Positions 48,435 to 58,247 of a DNA stretch of 64,000 nt are shown here, in pieces. The position numbers and the translations under genes were made by a program. Under the pieces are notes generated by a model, which was not told the DNA's origin, made no database searches, and saw only the letters and a list, made by a program, of their open reading frames with translations. How positions within the stretch are numbered: position 1 is the first letter of the stretch; each line of letters begins with the position of its first letter. Location of the stretch: contig NZ_CP113432.1 of assembly GCF_026686735.1 (NCBI RefSeq), positions 2,593,001-2,657,000 of the forward strand, in the 5' to 3' direction. The DNA comes from Pseudomonas triclosanedens. Its GTDB lineage: Bacteria > Pseudomonadota > Gammaproteobacteria > Pseudomonadales > Pseudomonadaceae.

Positions 48435-48638
48435 GGGCAAATCCTGGCAAGCGTACGAAACGCGTAAGAGTGAGGAGAGACAAGGTCTGCGTCAAACGAT
48501 TACATGCCTTGCAACGAATCGGGAGGCGACGCGGCACCGAGCGTACCGGCAGGGCGGCGGGAAAATTGCCGTCCTGCCGCCGGGTTCGCCGCCGGACCGT
48601 TAGAATGGTGGCTCATGCAATAGTTCGAGGCGGCAGGC

Positions 48639-50999
48639 GTGGATGCAAGGCAGGGGTTCGTGCTGACCCGGCACTGGCGGGATACCGAGGCCGGTACCGA
48701 GGTTGGCTTTTGGCTGGCGACCGATGACGGTCCCCGGCACGTCCTGCTGCCGCCGCAACCCTCGGTGGCATTCATTCCCCAGGAGCAGCGCCAGCGTGCC
48801 GAAGCCCTGCTGGCCGGCGAACGCGATGTGGAATTGCGCCCGCTCGGCCTGCGCGACTTCCAGCAACGCCCGGTGCTTGGCCTCTACTGTCGCCAGCATC
48901 GCCAACTGATCAACCTCGACAAGCGCCTGCGCGACGCCGGAGTGGAAGTCTTCGAGGCCGACATCCGCCCGCCCGAGCGCTATCTGATGGAGCGCTTCAT
49001 CACCGCTCCGGTGGCCTTCACCGGCACTCCGTCCGCCAGCGCGAGCCTGATCAGCACCCAGCTACGCCCGGCACCGGACTATCGGCCGAAACTGAAACTG
49101 GCGTCGCTTGACATCGAAACCAACATTCGCGGCGACCTGTACTCCATTGCCCTGGAAGGCTGCGGCCAACGCCAGGTTTACATGCTCGGTCCGGCAAACG
49201 GAGTGGATGGCGAGCGCGATTTCGAACTGGAGTACTGTGACAGCCGCGCCGAGCTGCTGGAGCGCCTCAACCAGTGGCTGGCCACCCACGATCCCGACGC
49301 GATCATCGGCTGGAACCTGGTGCAGTTCGACCTGCGCGTGCTGCAGGACCACGCCAGGCGCCTGGACGTGCCACTGCGCCTCGGACGCGGCGGCGACGAA
49401 ATGGGTTGGCGTCAGCATGCGACTTCCAATCACTACTTCGCCGCGGCGGCAGGGCGGCTGATCATCGACGGCATCGAAGCGCTGCGCTCGGCGTTCTGGA
49501 GCTTCCCGTCGTTCAGCCTGGAGAGCGTGTCGCAGCACCTGCTGGGCGAGGGTAAGTCCATCGACAACCCCTACGACCGCATGGCCGAGATCGACCGCCG
49601 CTTCGCCGAGGACAAACCGGCGCTGGCGAAATACAACCTAAAGGACTGCGAGCTGGTTACGCGGATCTTCGAGAAGACCCGGATTCTCGACTTCCTGCTC
49701 GAACGCGCCAGCGTCACCGGCCTGCCAGCGGACCGCAGCGGCGGCTCGGTGGCGGCCTTCACTCATCTCTACCTGCCACCCATGCACCGCCTGGGTTACG
49801 TTGCGCCCAACCTCGGCGGCAAGGCACCGGAAGCCAGCCCCGGTGGCTTCGTCATGGATTCGCGGCCGGGGCTGTACGAGTCGGTGCTGGTGCTCGACTA
49901 CAAGAGCCTGTACCCATCGATCATCCGCACCTTCCTGATCGATCCGGTGGGGCTGGTCGAGGGCCTGAGCGATCCGTCCGACGAGGCGTCGGTCGGCGGT
50001 TTTCGCGGCGCACGCTTCTCCCGCAGCAAGCATTGCCTGCCGGCCATCGTCGAACGCGTCTGGCAGGGCCGCGACGCAGCCAAGCGTGATGGCAACGCGC
50101 CGTTGTCCCAGGCGCTGAAGATCATCATGAACGCCTTCTACGGCGTACTTGGCTCCAGTGGCTGCCGCTTCTTCGACCCGCGCCTGGCGTCATCCATCAC
50201 CATGCGCGGACACGAGATCATGCGCCGCACCCGTGAGCTGATCGAAGCCCAGGGCCAGACGGTGATCTACGGCGACACCGATTCCACCTTCGTCTGGCTC
50301 GGCCGCGCCCACGGCGAAGAGGAAGCGGCGGAGATCGGCCGCGCACTGGTGCGCCACGTCAACCAGTGGTGGTGCGAGCACCTGCGCGAGGAGTACGGCC
50401 TGGAAAGTGCGCTGGAGCTGCAGTTCGAACGGCACTTCCGGCGCTTCCTGATGCCCACCGTGCGCGGCGCGGAGGAGGGCAGCAAGAAGCGCTACGCCGG
50501 CCTGGTGCGAGGCGCCGACGGCAGCGACGAGATGGTCTTCAAGGGCCTGGAGACGGTGCGCACCGACTGGTCGCCGCTGGCCCAGCAGTTCCAGCAGGAG
50601 CTTTACCTGCGCATCTTCCAGCGCCAGCCGTATCGCGATTTCGTCCGCGACTACGTGAACCGCACCCTGGCGGGTGAGCAGGACGAACTGCTGATCTTCC
50701 GCAAGCGCCTGCGCCGCCGGCTCGGCGACTACGAACGCAACGTCCCGCCCCATGTGCGCGCGGCGCGCATCGCCGACGAGTACAACGAGCGCCAGGGGCG
50801 GCCACGGCAGTACCAGAATGGCGGCTGGATCAGCTACGTGATGACCGTGGCCGGCCCCGAACCGCTGGAAACGCGGCGTTCGCCCATTGACTACGACCAT
50901 TACGTGAGCCGCCAATTGCAGCCGGTGGCCGATGCCATCCTGCCGTTCGTGGGGGATGACTTCTCGGCCTTGATCGATCGGCAGATGGGGTTGTTCTGA
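48639..50999 (+). CDS. polB: DNA polymerase II
   Basis: A 786-residue family B DNA polymerase involved in replication restart and repair. The exonuclease I motif is D158-I-E160 (ASLDIETN), and exonuclease II is IIGWNLVQFDLR. Polymerase motif A is VLDYKSLYPSII, motif B QALKIIMNAFYGVLGSSGC, and motif C YGDTDSTF. The GTG start has GAGG about 8 bases upstream. No LexA box (CTG-N10-CAG) was recognised upstream, although polB is LexA-controlled in E. coli. Confidence 0.96.
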   Translation: MDARQGFVLTRHWRDTEAGTEVGFWLATDDGPRHVLLPPQPSVAFIPQEQRQRAEALLAGERDVELRPLGLRDFQQRPVLGLYCRQHRQLINLDKRLRDAGVEVFEADIRPPERYLMERFITAPVAFTGTPSASASLISTQLRPAPDYRPKLKLASLDIETNIRGDLYSIALEGCGQRQVYMLGPANGVDGERDFELEYCDSRAELLERLNQWLATHDPDAIIGWNLVQFDLRVLQDHARRLDVPLRLGRGGDEMGWRQHATSNHYFAAAAGRLIIDGIEALRSAFWSFPSFSLESVSQHLLGEGKSIDNPYDRMAEIDRRFAEDKPALAKYNLKDCELVTRIFEKTRILDFLLERASVTGLPADRSGGSVAAFTHLYLPPMHRLGYVAPNLGGKAPEASPGGFVMDSRPGLYESVLVLDYKSLYPSIIRTFLIDPVGLVEGLSDPSDEASVGGFRGARFSRSKHCLPAIVERVWQGRDAAKRDGNAPLSQALKIIMNAFYGVLGSSGCRFFDPRLASSITMRGHEIMRRTRELIEAQGQTVIYGDTDSTFVWLGRAHGEEEAAEIGRALVRHVNQWWCEHLREEYGLESALELQFERHFRRFLMPTVRGAEEGSKKRYAGLVRGADGSDEMVFKGLETVRTDWSPLAQQFQQELYLRIFQRQPYRDFVRDYVNRTLAGEQDELLIFRKRLRRRLGDYERNVPPHVRAARIADEYNERQGRPRQYQNGGWISYVMTVAGPEPLETRRSPIDYDHYVSRQLQPVADAILPFVGDDFSALIDRQMGLF

Positions 51000-51079
51000 G
51001 GCCTATTGGTGGGTTATCCGCCGGCGGATAACCTGTTCTGCTTCATGCGCCCTACGGCCCGACCAGGCCTGCTGAATGC

Positions 51080-51158
51080 AGGATGGGTGGAGCGCAGCGA
51101 TACCCATCGAGTGCCATGTGCCGGTGTTGATGGGTATCGCAGGCTCCACCCATCCTAC
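51080..51158. repeat. intergenic palindromic repeat, full copy 1
   Basis: Nested inverted repeats: GGATGGGTGGAGC at the left with GCTCCACCCATCC at the right, and inside them GATACCCATC with GATGGGTATC. The left half is nearly identical to copy 2 at 51247-51328. Confidence 0.88.
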
Positions 51159-51246
51159 GGCTGTGGCTGGCTCTGACTCTGGCGCTTGGGGGCTTTCGTC
51201 GGGCCGGTGCGAGCCCGATACGCGGGAGCACCGCCTTGGCAGGTTT

Positions 51247-51328
51247 GTAGGATGGGTGGAGCGCAGCGATACCCATCGAGTGGTGTGTGCCGGTGCCGAC
51301 GGGTATCGCAGGCTCCACCCCATTCTAC
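51247..51328. repeat. intergenic palindromic repeat, full copy 2
   Basis: Same architecture and nearly the same sequence as copy 1; it differs mainly in the central loop and near the right end (CCACCCCATTCTAC). Confidence 0.88.
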
Positions 51329-51413
51329 CGCTGGCCTCAATGCTGGCAGGCGGTGCTCTGGCTTTCCGTGGTTCGACAGGGCGGGCAACACCCTTTCACG
51401 CTGCCGCAGCCCG

Positions 51414-51851
51414 TCACGCCATTGGCGGCAATCGTCGCTTCACCGGGGTCTTCTTGACGATGGCGGTGTTGGTTTCGGCGAAGCCGTTGAGGTGGTCGAG
51501 CAGTTCGTCCAGTTGTTCCATCGAGCGCACGCAAAGGCGGGCGATGAAGCAGTCGTCGCCGGTGACCTTGTCGCACTCGGTGAATTCAGGGAGAGCGAGG
51601 ATCTGCCTTTCCACTTCTTGCAAACGCCCCGGCAACGGGCGCACGCGGACTATGGCCTGCAACTGGTAGCCGAAGGCGCGTGGGTCGACGTTCACCGTGT
51701 AGCCCGTGATCACGCCGCGCTCTTCCAGCTTGCGCAGGCGCTCTGCGACGCTGGGGGCGCTGAGGCCGCTGACCTGGGCCAGGGCCTTGAGGGACAGGCG
51801 AGAGTCGCCCATCAGCGCGGTTATCAGCAACTGGTCGATTTCGTCGGTCAT
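51414..51851 (-). CDS. Lrp/AsnC family transcriptional regulator
   Basis: A 145-residue regulator with an N-terminal helix-turn-helix (LSLKALAQVSGLSAPSVAER) and a C-terminal RAM/AsnC ligand-binding domain (AIVRVRPLPGRLQEVERQIL; TGDDCFIARLCVRSMEQLDE). The start at 51851 has GAGG upstream; the much longer in-frame extension is not credible. It is divergent from the EamA transporter, a common arrangement in which the regulator controls an amino acid exporter. Confidence 0.9.
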   Translation of the reverse strand: MTDEIDQLLITALMGDSRLSLKALAQVSGLSAPSVAERLRKLEERGVITGYTVNVDPRAFGYQLQAIVRVRPLPGRLQEVERQILALPEFTECDKVTGDDCFIARLCVRSMEQLDELLDHLNGFAETNTAIVKKTPVKRRLPPMA

Positions 51852-51981
51852 GCTGGCCTCGAAAGGTGAAGAGGGGAAATTACCTTGATAGTAAAGGCCA
51901 GGGGTAGCTTTTGCCTCTGTTGAGCGATGGATTGCGCCGAGCCTGCCATTCATACTGGCCGCCACTGTATGGAGGTGGGCC

Positions 51982-52875
51982 ATGAACGAGCGGATCAAAC
52001 GCGGAACCCTGGAGATGATCAGCGCGATGCTGATTTGCGGAACCATCGGCTGGCTGGTGGTGATTTCCGGGCAACCGGTGCTGGACGTGGTGTTCTGGCG
52101 CTGCCTGTTCGGCGCCGCGACGCTGTTGCTGGTCTGTGGCGTGATGGGTTTCCTGCGCCGGGGCATCCTCTCCCGCGCCACCTTCGGCCTGGCGTTGCTC
52201 AGTGGCGTGGCCATCGTCGGCAATTGGCTGCTGCTGTTCGGTTCGTACTCGCGAGCGTCCATCGCCATCGGCACGGCGGTTTACAACGTGCAGCCATTCC
52301 TGCTGGTGCTGCTGGGCGCGCTGTTCCTCGGCGAGCGGGTGACGGCGCGCAAGCTGGGCTGGCTGGGGGTGTCCTTCCTCGGCATGCTGGCCATCGTCAG
52401 CGCCCACGGGGCGGACGGGCAGGTTGGCAGCGACTACCTGGGCGGCATTGCCCTGGCGCTGGGCGCGGCGGCTCTCTATGCGGTCGCGGCGCTGATCATC
52501 AAGCGCCTGGATGGCGTACCGCCGCACCTGATCGCGCTGATTCAGGCGGTGACTGGCGTGCTGTTGCTGGCACCCTGGGCGAACCTGTCGCCGTTGCCGC
52601 AGGCCGCCAGTGCCTGGGCGAGCCTGGCCACGTTGGGCATCGTGCACACGGGGCTGATGTATGTGCTGCTCTACGGTGCAATCCAGAAACTGCCGACGGC
52701 GCTGACCGGCGCGCTGTCGTTCATCTATCCGATCGCGGCGATCCTGGTCGATTGGGTGGTCTTCGACCATCGCCTGAGCCTGCTGCAGTGGCTGGGCGTG
52801 GCGGCCATCCTGCTGGCTGCCGCCGGCATGCAGCGTGGCTGGAGCCTGGACCTGCGGCGACTGGCCTGGCGCTGA
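51982..52875 (+). CDS. EamA/DMT family transporter
   Basis: A 297-residue membrane protein with two EamA half-repeats of five helices. The conserved ends VQPFLLVLLGALFLGERVTA and LSFIYPIAAILVDWVVFDHR are the drug/metabolite transporter motifs. It probably exports an amino acid or related metabolite, judging from the divergent Lrp-type regulator. The ATG at 51982 has GGAGG about 9 bases upstream. Confidence 0.88.
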   Translation: MNERIKRGTLEMISAMLICGTIGWLVVISGQPVLDVVFWRCLFGAATLLLVCGVMGFLRRGILSRATFGLALLSGVAIVGNWLLLFGSYSRASIAIGTAVYNVQPFLLVLLGALFLGERVTARKLGWLGVSFLGMLAIVSAHGADGQVGSDYLGGIALALGAAALYAVAALIIKRLDGVPPHLIALIQAVTGVLLLAPWANLSPLPQAASAWASLATLGIVHTGLMYVLLYGAIQKLPTALTGALSFIYPIAAILVDWVVFDHRLSLLQWLGVAAILLAAAGMQRGWSLDLRRLAWR

Positions 52876-52958
52876 GTTTCCTGCTTCGCTGACAATGCCG
52901 GGGAACCTGCGCCGTGGGGCGCGGGTCCTTCAGGCGGACTCGAAGCAAGGACCGGACT

Positions 52959-54104
52959 ATGAACGCGGCTGCCCTGACGGCAGATTCCATCGGCCTGGAC
53001 AGGCCGCTATCCCGATTGAAACTCTCCCGCCTGCTGGGCCTGGCCGCGCTGCTGGCGCTGGCTGGTTGCGGCAGCCGCGCGCCGAGCGTGCCGGAGGCGA
53101 CGCCCGAGCAGGTGCGCGCCACGGTAGTGAAGCTGATGCCTTCGAGCGTCGCGGATCGTGCCGGCTGGGCTCGCGATATCCAGGTTGCTTTCACCACGCA
53201 GCGCATCGCGGCGACCACCGAGAATCTCTGTTCGGTGCTGGCGGTCACGGAGCAGGAGTCCACCTACACTGCCGACCCGGCCGTGCCGGGGCTGGGCAGG
53301 ATAGCCCGCGGCGAAATCGACCGGCGCGCCGGCAAGCTGCATGTGCCCGCCTTCCTGATCGATGCCGCGCTGGGGCTGAAGTCGCCGGATGGCCGTACCT
53401 ATAGCCAGCGTCTGAACTCTGTGCGCACAGAGAAGGAGCTGAGTGCGATCTTCGATGACTTCATCGGTGGGGTACCGCTCGGCCAGCAGTTGTTCGGCCG
53501 CTTCAACCCGGTGCATACCGGCGGGCCGATGCAGGTCAGCATCGCTTTCGCCGAGGCCCATGCCGAAGGTTATCCGTACACGGTGGACGGCAGCATCCGT
53601 CGCGAGCTGTTCAGCCGGCGCGGCGGGATGTATTTCGGCATCGCGCACCTGCTCGGCTATCCGGCGGACTACCCGCAGCCGCTGTACCGCTTCGCCGATT
53701 TCAACGCCGGCTGGTACGCCAGCCGCAACGCGGCGTTCCAGCGTGCGGTGAGCGAGGCCAGCGGGATTACCCTGGCGCTGGATGGCGACCTGATTCTCTA
53801 CGGCAGCTACGACGCCGGTAGCACCGAGAAGGCGGTACGCAGCCTGGCGCCGCGCCTGGGTATGAGTGAGCGGGATATCCGCCGCGCGCTGGAGAAGGGC
53901 GATACGCCTGAGTTCGCCGAGACGAAGCTGTACGCCAAGGTGTTCGAGCTGGGCGAGCGCGCCGCCGGCAAACCACTGCCTCGGGCGATCCTGCCGGGCA
54001 TCACGCTGCACAGCCCGAAGATTACCCGCCAACTGACCACGGCATGGTTCGCCCAGCGCGTGGACGAACGTTATCGCCGCTGCCTGGCGCGCGCGCCGAA
54101 GTAA
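52959..54104 (+). CDS. DUF1615 domain-containing lipoprotein
   Basis: A 381-residue protein with a lipoprotein signal (LLGLAALLALAGC, cysteine at residue 37) and the DUF1615 domain (VTEQESTYTADPAVPGLG; RRELFSRRGGMYFGIAHLLG). The signal is preceded by an unusually long N-terminal segment, so a later start cannot be excluded, although AAGG precedes the ATG at 52959. It is predicted to be periplasmic or in the outer membrane, with unknown function. Confidence 0.82.
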   Translation: MNAAALTADSIGLDRPLSRLKLSRLLGLAALLALAGCGSRAPSVPEATPEQVRATVVKLMPSSVADRAGWARDIQVAFTTQRIAATTENLCSVLAVTEQESTYTADPAVPGLGRIARGEIDRRAGKLHVPAFLIDAALGLKSPDGRTYSQRLNSVRTEKELSAIFDDFIGGVPLGQQLFGRFNPVHTGGPMQVSIAFAEAHAEGYPYTVDGSIRRELFSRRGGMYFGIAHLLGYPADYPQPLYRFADFNAGWYASRNAAFQRAVSEASGITLALDGDLILYGSYDAGSTEKAVRSLAPRLGMSERDIRRALEKGDTPEFAETKLYAKVFELGERAAGKPLPRAILPGITLHSPKITRQLTTAWFAQRVDERYRRCLARAPK

Positions 54105-54117
54105 CCCAGGGGTCGGC

Positions 54118-54420
54118 TCAGTCGCCTTCGGCCGCCTGGCAGATGCCATTGGCGCCCTTGGCGCCGGTGTAGCTCACCGACGGGGTGCCGTCTTCGGCTA
54201 TGCTGATGGAGACGGTCACGCCGGATTCCTTGTCCTTGGCTTCGAAGTAGTTGTCGTTGCTCTTCTTCAGCTTGGCTTCCTTGCCGTTGATGTAGACGGG
54301 GCCCCCTTCATCAGCGTGGACCTGGATATCGTTCGGGCAGTCGTAGTTGAGCATCGGCAGGGCGGCGAAGGCGGATGGGGCGAGGATCAGCAGCGAAGCG
54401 GCGAGCAGTTGCGGTTTCAT
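54118..54420 (-). CDS. small secreted hypothetical protein, 100 residues
   Basis: It has a cleavable signal peptide (KPQLLAASLLILAPSAFA) followed by a beta-rich mature domain with cysteines in NYDCPND and NGICQAAEGD that could form a disulfide. It is predicted periplasmic. The size and cysteine pattern recall periplasmic lysozyme-inhibitor-like proteins, but no diagnostic motif was found. It is convergent with the DUF1615 gene. Confidence 0.7.
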   Translation of the reverse strand: MKPQLLAASLLILAPSAFAALPMLNYDCPNDIQVHADEGGPVYINGKEAKLKKSNDNYFEAKDKESGVTVSISIAEDGTPSVSYTGAKGANGICQAAEGD

Positions 54421-54509
54421 GGCATGTCCCTGGAGTGATTGGGCGGCAACGCCACGCCTTGTTCCGGCGTGGCCGCATGAGCACTGCAAGCTTAGCCCAG
54501 CCGCCGCAT

Positions 54510-55208
54510 CTATAGCGGCAGCGGGCGCAGTCGCGAGGGATGCGTGGATTCCGGCGCGGTGCCGAGCAGCACCAGGCGGGTGAGAGTGGTGGCGATGGCC
54601 TCGAATTCATCGGTGTCCGGCTGGAGCTTGCCGGTGATCATCGCGATCTGCCAGTCGAAGTCGACGTAGGTGCGGGTGGCGGCGGCGATGGCCAGCAGCA
54701 GGTGCTGCGGATCGATCGGCGCCAGCAGCCCGCGCTCGATCCAGACGGCGATGCACTCGACGCTGCGCGTGGAATCATCGCGCAGGCGCTGCGGCCAATC
54801 CGGCGGCAGGTGTGGCGCGCCGTGGAGCATCTCGCTGGCGAACATTTTGTAGGCTTGAGGCCACTGGCGGACGATGTGCAGGCGGGCGCGGATGTAGGCC
54901 GGCAGGGCCCAGGCCGGGTCGTCGCATTCGCGCAGCAGCGAGGAGGCTTCCAGCACCGCGTTGATAACATTCTCCAGCAGGTGGAGGTAGAGGTTTTCCT
55001 TGGTCTGGAAGTAGTAATAGACGTTGGACTTCGACACCTGGGCGCGGATGGCGATATCCAGGGTCCTGGCTGCGGCGAAGCCCTTGTCGGCGAACTCTTC
55101 GCAGGCGGCCAGGAGGATGCGCTGGCGGTTGCGCTCCCGGATGCCCGGTACGGAACGGCGAGAGCGCTTGCTGGCAGCAAGGCGCGAATCGGTTGGTGAT
55201 GTGCTCAT
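54510..55208 (-). CDS. TetR family transcriptional regulator
   Basis: A 232-residue repressor. The N-terminal helix-turn-helix is RQRILLAACEEFADKGFAAA followed by SKSNVYYYFQTKENLYLHLL, and the C-terminal ligand domain resembles the RutR-type C-terminal group. The upstream region (55230-55270) is AT-rich (ATATACATATCTATATAG), and it is divergent from the DUF1543 gene, a plausible target. Confidence 0.88.
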   Translation of the reverse strand: MSTSPTDSRLAASKRSRRSVPGIRERNRQRILLAACEEFADKGFAAARTLDIAIRAQVSKSNVYYYFQTKENLYLHLLENVINAVLEASSLLRECDDPAWALPAYIRARLHIVRQWPQAYKMFASEMLHGAPHLPPDWPQRLRDDSTRSVECIAVWIERGLLAPIDPQHLLLAIAAATRTYVDFDWQIAMITGKLQPDTDEFEAIATTLTRLVLLGTAPESTHPSRLRPLPL

Positions 55209-55346
55209 GGATCGGACAGGCCGGAGACGGGAGATTCAAAATATACATATCTATATAGCGGTAGGGTCGTTTTTTTCATAGGATGCCGGTCATCGACGTA
55301 AAATGGCCGTGCCAGAGAGGCTGCGGGTTGAATTGGGGAGGGACGG

Positions 55347-55841
55347 ATGCTGTTCGTGGTCATGCTGGGCGGGCGCCATAGTGGCGCGAAGATCGAAGTT
55401 CACGACGTGGCCTTCGTTATCGCGGACAGCCTGGAGGCGTGCTATCCGCAATTGCGCCAGGGCTGGTTCGGCAGCCAGAAGGGTCTGCACATCGACTCCT
55501 GGCTGGAGGTGGATGGAGTCGATGGCTATCGCGTGACCTTCAGCGACCTGCAGCCGGCGCCCGGCGAGCCGCGCCTGTTCTTCATCAACCTGGGTGGCTA
55601 CGAGCCGGGGCAGTTCGGCGAGGCGCACCAGTATCTGCTGGTGGTTGCCCGCGATGCGGCACATGCCAGGGAACTGGGTAAGCGGCGTATGTCGGCCGAC
55701 TGGAACAAGCCGCATACCGATGCGCTGCTTGATGTGGACGATTGCATTGCGCTCGACCAGGTCGGCGGCCGCTATGTGTACCTGCAGGCCGGCGAGCATC
55801 GTCCTCTGCGGCAACGCAGCGACTACATCGTGCTGGGCTGA
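55347..55841 (+). CDS. DUF1543 domain-containing protein
   Basis: A 164-residue soluble protein starting MLFVVMLGGRHSGAKIEVHD, with a repeated fold and the segment FFINLGGYEPGQFGEAHQYL. This matches the DUF1543 family, whose function is unknown. The ATG at 55347 has GGGAGGGA upstream. Confidence 0.82.
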   Translation: MLFVVMLGGRHSGAKIEVHDVAFVIADSLEACYPQLRQGWFGSQKGLHIDSWLEVDGVDGYRVTFSDLQPAPGEPRLFFINLGGYEPGQFGEAHQYLLVVARDAAHARELGKRRMSADWNKPHTDALLDVDDCIALDQVGGRYVYLQAGEHRPLRQRSDYIVLG

Positions 55842-55925
55842 GGCTTCGCTTCATCGTTCCGACACGGCACTGTCACAAAGCCTGTCGTATAAGGGGCCGA
55901 GCCCGTATCCCGCGCCGAGGTAGTG

Positions 55926-56339
55926 ATGACCGAGAAACGCCGAGTCCTGTTCGTCTGCGTTGCCAACGATGCACGCTCGCCGATGGCGGAAGCCTTGCTG
56001 CGGCATAGCGATGGTGAGCATTTCGAAGCCTTCAGCGCCGGAGTCCGGCCCACGGCAATCGATCCGCGCGCGCGGGAAGCTCTGGAGCATGCGGGCATTT
56101 CCAGCGAGGGCCTGCGCAGCAAGTCCATCGACGAGTTCGCCGGGCAGCACTTCGATTACCTGATCGACCTGTGCGACAAATCCGGCCACGAAGGCGATGA
56201 GCTACCGAGCTCCAGCGAGGTGATCGTATGGAATTTCGCCGACCCGGCCAGCAGTGAGCAGCACGATCCATTCCGTCATGTGCTGCAGGAATTGAGCGAC
56301 CGCCTGAAACTGTTCGAGATGGTGAAGAACCGCGTCTGA
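55926..56339 (+). CDS. low-molecular-weight phosphatase / arsenate-reductase-like protein
   Basis: A 137-residue protein with the LMW-PTP phosphate loop CVANDARS (C-x5-R-S) near the N-terminus and the C-terminal aspartate segment NFADPAS. This is the ArsC(thioredoxin-type)/LMW-PTP fold. No other ars genes are adjacent, so the role may be phosphatase or arsenate reductase. The frame also allows a GTG start one codon earlier. A good terminator follows. Confidence 0.82.
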   Translation: MTEKRRVLFVCVANDARSPMAEALLRHSDGEHFEAFSAGVRPTAIDPRAREALEHAGISSEGLRSKSIDEFAGQHFDYLIDLCDKSGHEGDELPSSSEVIVWNFADPASSEQHDPFRHVLQELSDRLKLFEMVKNRV

Positions 56340-56361
56340 GCTCTCGCGCCGGCCAAAGCAA

Positions 56362-56383
56362 AAAGCCCGCTGCTGCGGGCTTT
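56362..56383 (+). terminator. Rho-independent terminator
   Basis: AAAGCCCGC (56362-56370), TGCT loop, GCGGGCTTT (56375-56383), followed by CTGTTT. It lies 22 bases after the stop of the phosphatase-like gene. Confidence 0.85.
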
Positions 56384-56618
56384 CTGTTTGATGGGCGCTG
56401 GTCCTTCAGCTCCGGCGAATTCTCCGGGTAGCGGATGACAGTGGTGTGACGGCTGCGTGAAACTCCAATGGCAAGACGCCATCGGCAGTATCACTGATCT
56501 TCATGAGTACTATCGATCCCGACGAGTGGTCAGGCGGGAAGGGCATCGCTAGAGTCACGCTCAAAGTCATGTCCGCGCGCCACTGTCGTCGGCGCCACGG
56601 ACCCGAACCGGAGAGCTT

Positions 56619-57614
56619 ATGAAGTCCCTGTCCGAAATCGCCTTTTCCATGCTCGACCTGGTGCCGGTGCGCGACCACGGCAGCGCTGCCGAGGCGTTGA
56701 GCAACGCCGTCGATGTCGCGCGCCACGTGGAGCGGTTGGGCTTTACCCGCTACTGGCTGGCCGAGCACCACAACATGGATGGCATCGCCAGCTCGGCTAC
56801 CGCCGTGCTGATCGGCCACATCGCCGGCAAGACCGAGCGCATTCGCGTGGGTTCCGGCGGCGTGATGCTGCCCAACCATCCGCCACTGGTGGTGGCGGAG
56901 AACTTCGGCACCCTGGAGACTCTCTATCCGGGCCGTATCGACCTTGGCCTTGGCCGTGCGCCGGGCGCCGACCAGGCCACGATGCGTGCCCTGCGCCGCG
57001 ACCGCCTGGGTGATGGCGCCGACTTCCCCGAGCAGGTTGCCGAACTGGAAATGCTGCTCGGCCCGCGCCGCTCGCAGCAGTCCTTGCTGGCGATTCCCGG
57101 CGAGGGCACCAATGTGCCGATCTGGTTGCTCGGTTCCAGTCTGTTCAGCGCCCACCTGGCGGCGCAGAAGGGTTTGCCGTATGCCTTCGCTTCGCACTTC
57201 GCGCCGCGTTACCTGCATGATGCGCTGCGCATCTATCGCGAAAACTTCCAGCCCTCGTCGGTGCTCGACAAACCCTACGCCATGATCGGCGTGCCGCTGA
57301 TTGCGGCACCCAGCGACGAGGAAGCCGAATACCTGGCGACCACTGCGTTCCAGCGCGTGCTGGCGCTGATTCGCGGCGACAGCCTGAAGCAGAAGCCGCC
57401 AGTGAAGAGCATGGCCGGCCTGTGGCTGCCCCATGAGCAGGAAGCCGTGGGCAATTTCTTCGGCCTGGCGGTTATCGGCGGGCCGGAGAAGGTGCGCAGC
57501 CGCCTGGAAATTCTGCTGGAGCAGACCGGGGTGGACGAGATCATCTTCACCAGCGATATCTATGACCACGAACTGCGCCTGCGCTCGCTGGAGATCGTGG
57601 CGGGGCTGCGCTGA
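56619..57614 (+). CDS. LLM class flavin-dependent oxidoreductase (YhbW-like)
   Basis: A 331-residue luciferase-like monooxygenase. [40 protein letters not shown] and [16 protein letters not shown] are the hallmark segments of the YhbW/MsnO8 subgroup. It uses reduced FMN and oxygen on an unknown substrate. No flavin reductase gene is adjacent. GGAG lies just upstream of the ATG. Confidence 0.92.
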   Translation: MKSLSEIAFSMLDLVPVRDHGSAAEALSNAVDVARHVERLGFTRYWLAEHHNMDGIASSATAVLIGHIAGKTERIRVGSGGVMLPNHPPLVVAENFGTLETLYPGRIDLGLGRAPGADQATMRALRRDRLGDGADFPEQVAELEMLLGPRRSQQSLLAIPGEGTNVPIWLLGSSLFSAHLAAQKGLPYAFASHFAPRYLHDALRIYRENFQPSSVLDKPYAMIGVPLIAAPSDEEAEYLATTAFQRVLALIRGDSLKQKPPVKSMAGLWLPHEQEAVGNFFGLAVIGGPEKVRSRLEILLEQTGVDEIIFTSDIYDHELRLRSLEIVAGLR

Positions 57615-57820
57615 GGGCGACTTCGCCGCCGGGGCGATAGCCATCGTCCCGGCGGTATTGCGGCGAGGCGATAGTCGATCCCCAGGGGACTCTATGCGTG
57701 CCTGGGGTGATGTCGCCCCACGTCACTCTCCGGAGCTACCGACGAGCAGTGCGCGCGGGCGTATTGAGCATCCTGCGAGGCGGCTGCTCGCCGCGCGGCG
57801 ACAGCGCTGAGGGCGGGACG

Positions 57821-58189
57821 TCATGCCTGCCCGTCTTCCTTCTTCTTCAGCAGCTCGGCCAGGCCAGCCAGGCCCTTGTGGGTCACCTTCGGCCCCGTTC
57901 TACCCGTGTCGTTGCTGTTCTGATAGTGCAGGTCCACCTGCCGCTGGTGCTCGTTGTCGTGGCAATACAGGCACAGCAGCTCCCAGTTGGAGCCATCTTC
58001 GGGGTTGTTGTCGTGGTTGTGGTCGCGATGGTGGACGGTCAGTTCGCGCAGGCGTACGCCGCTGAATTCGCGGCCACAGCGGCCGCAGATCCACGGGTAC
58101 ATCTTCAGGGCTTTTTCGCGATAGCTGCTTTCGCGGCGGCGCTGGGCCTCGGCGAGGACGGCGTCGACTTTACTGGTGGGCTGGTTCAT
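57821..58189 (-). CDS. yajD: YajD family HNH nuclease
   Basis: A 122-residue protein with an HNH motif: zinc cysteines CGRCG near residue 35, LTVHHRDHNHDNNPEDGSNW with the catalytic histidines, and LLCLYCHDNEHQ. The length and sequence match YajD. The ATG at 58189 is used instead of the longer frame. YajD has no settled biological role. Confidence 0.9.
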   Translation of the reverse strand: MNQPTSKVDAVLAEAQRRRESSYREKALKMYPWICGRCGREFSGVRLRELTVHHRDHNHDNNPEDGSNWELLCLYCHDNEHQRQVDLHYQNSNDTGRTGPKVTHKGLAGLAELLKKKEDGQA

Positions 58190-58247
58190 GGCTCGTGACA
58201 GAGGTTCGGAATCGGACCTCCAGCATAAGTCCGCCCCCGCGTGCTGA

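Larger units (their letters stand above)
51000..51413. other. intergenic region with two full palindromic repeats
   Basis: About 410 bp between polB and the Lrp gene, which are convergent. It is mostly occupied by two copies of an about 80-bp repeat and has no credible gene. Confidence 0.6.

Noticed and set aside
48435..48638. LexA box expected upstream of polB
   Set aside because: No CTG-N10-CAG palindrome was found in the intergenic region.
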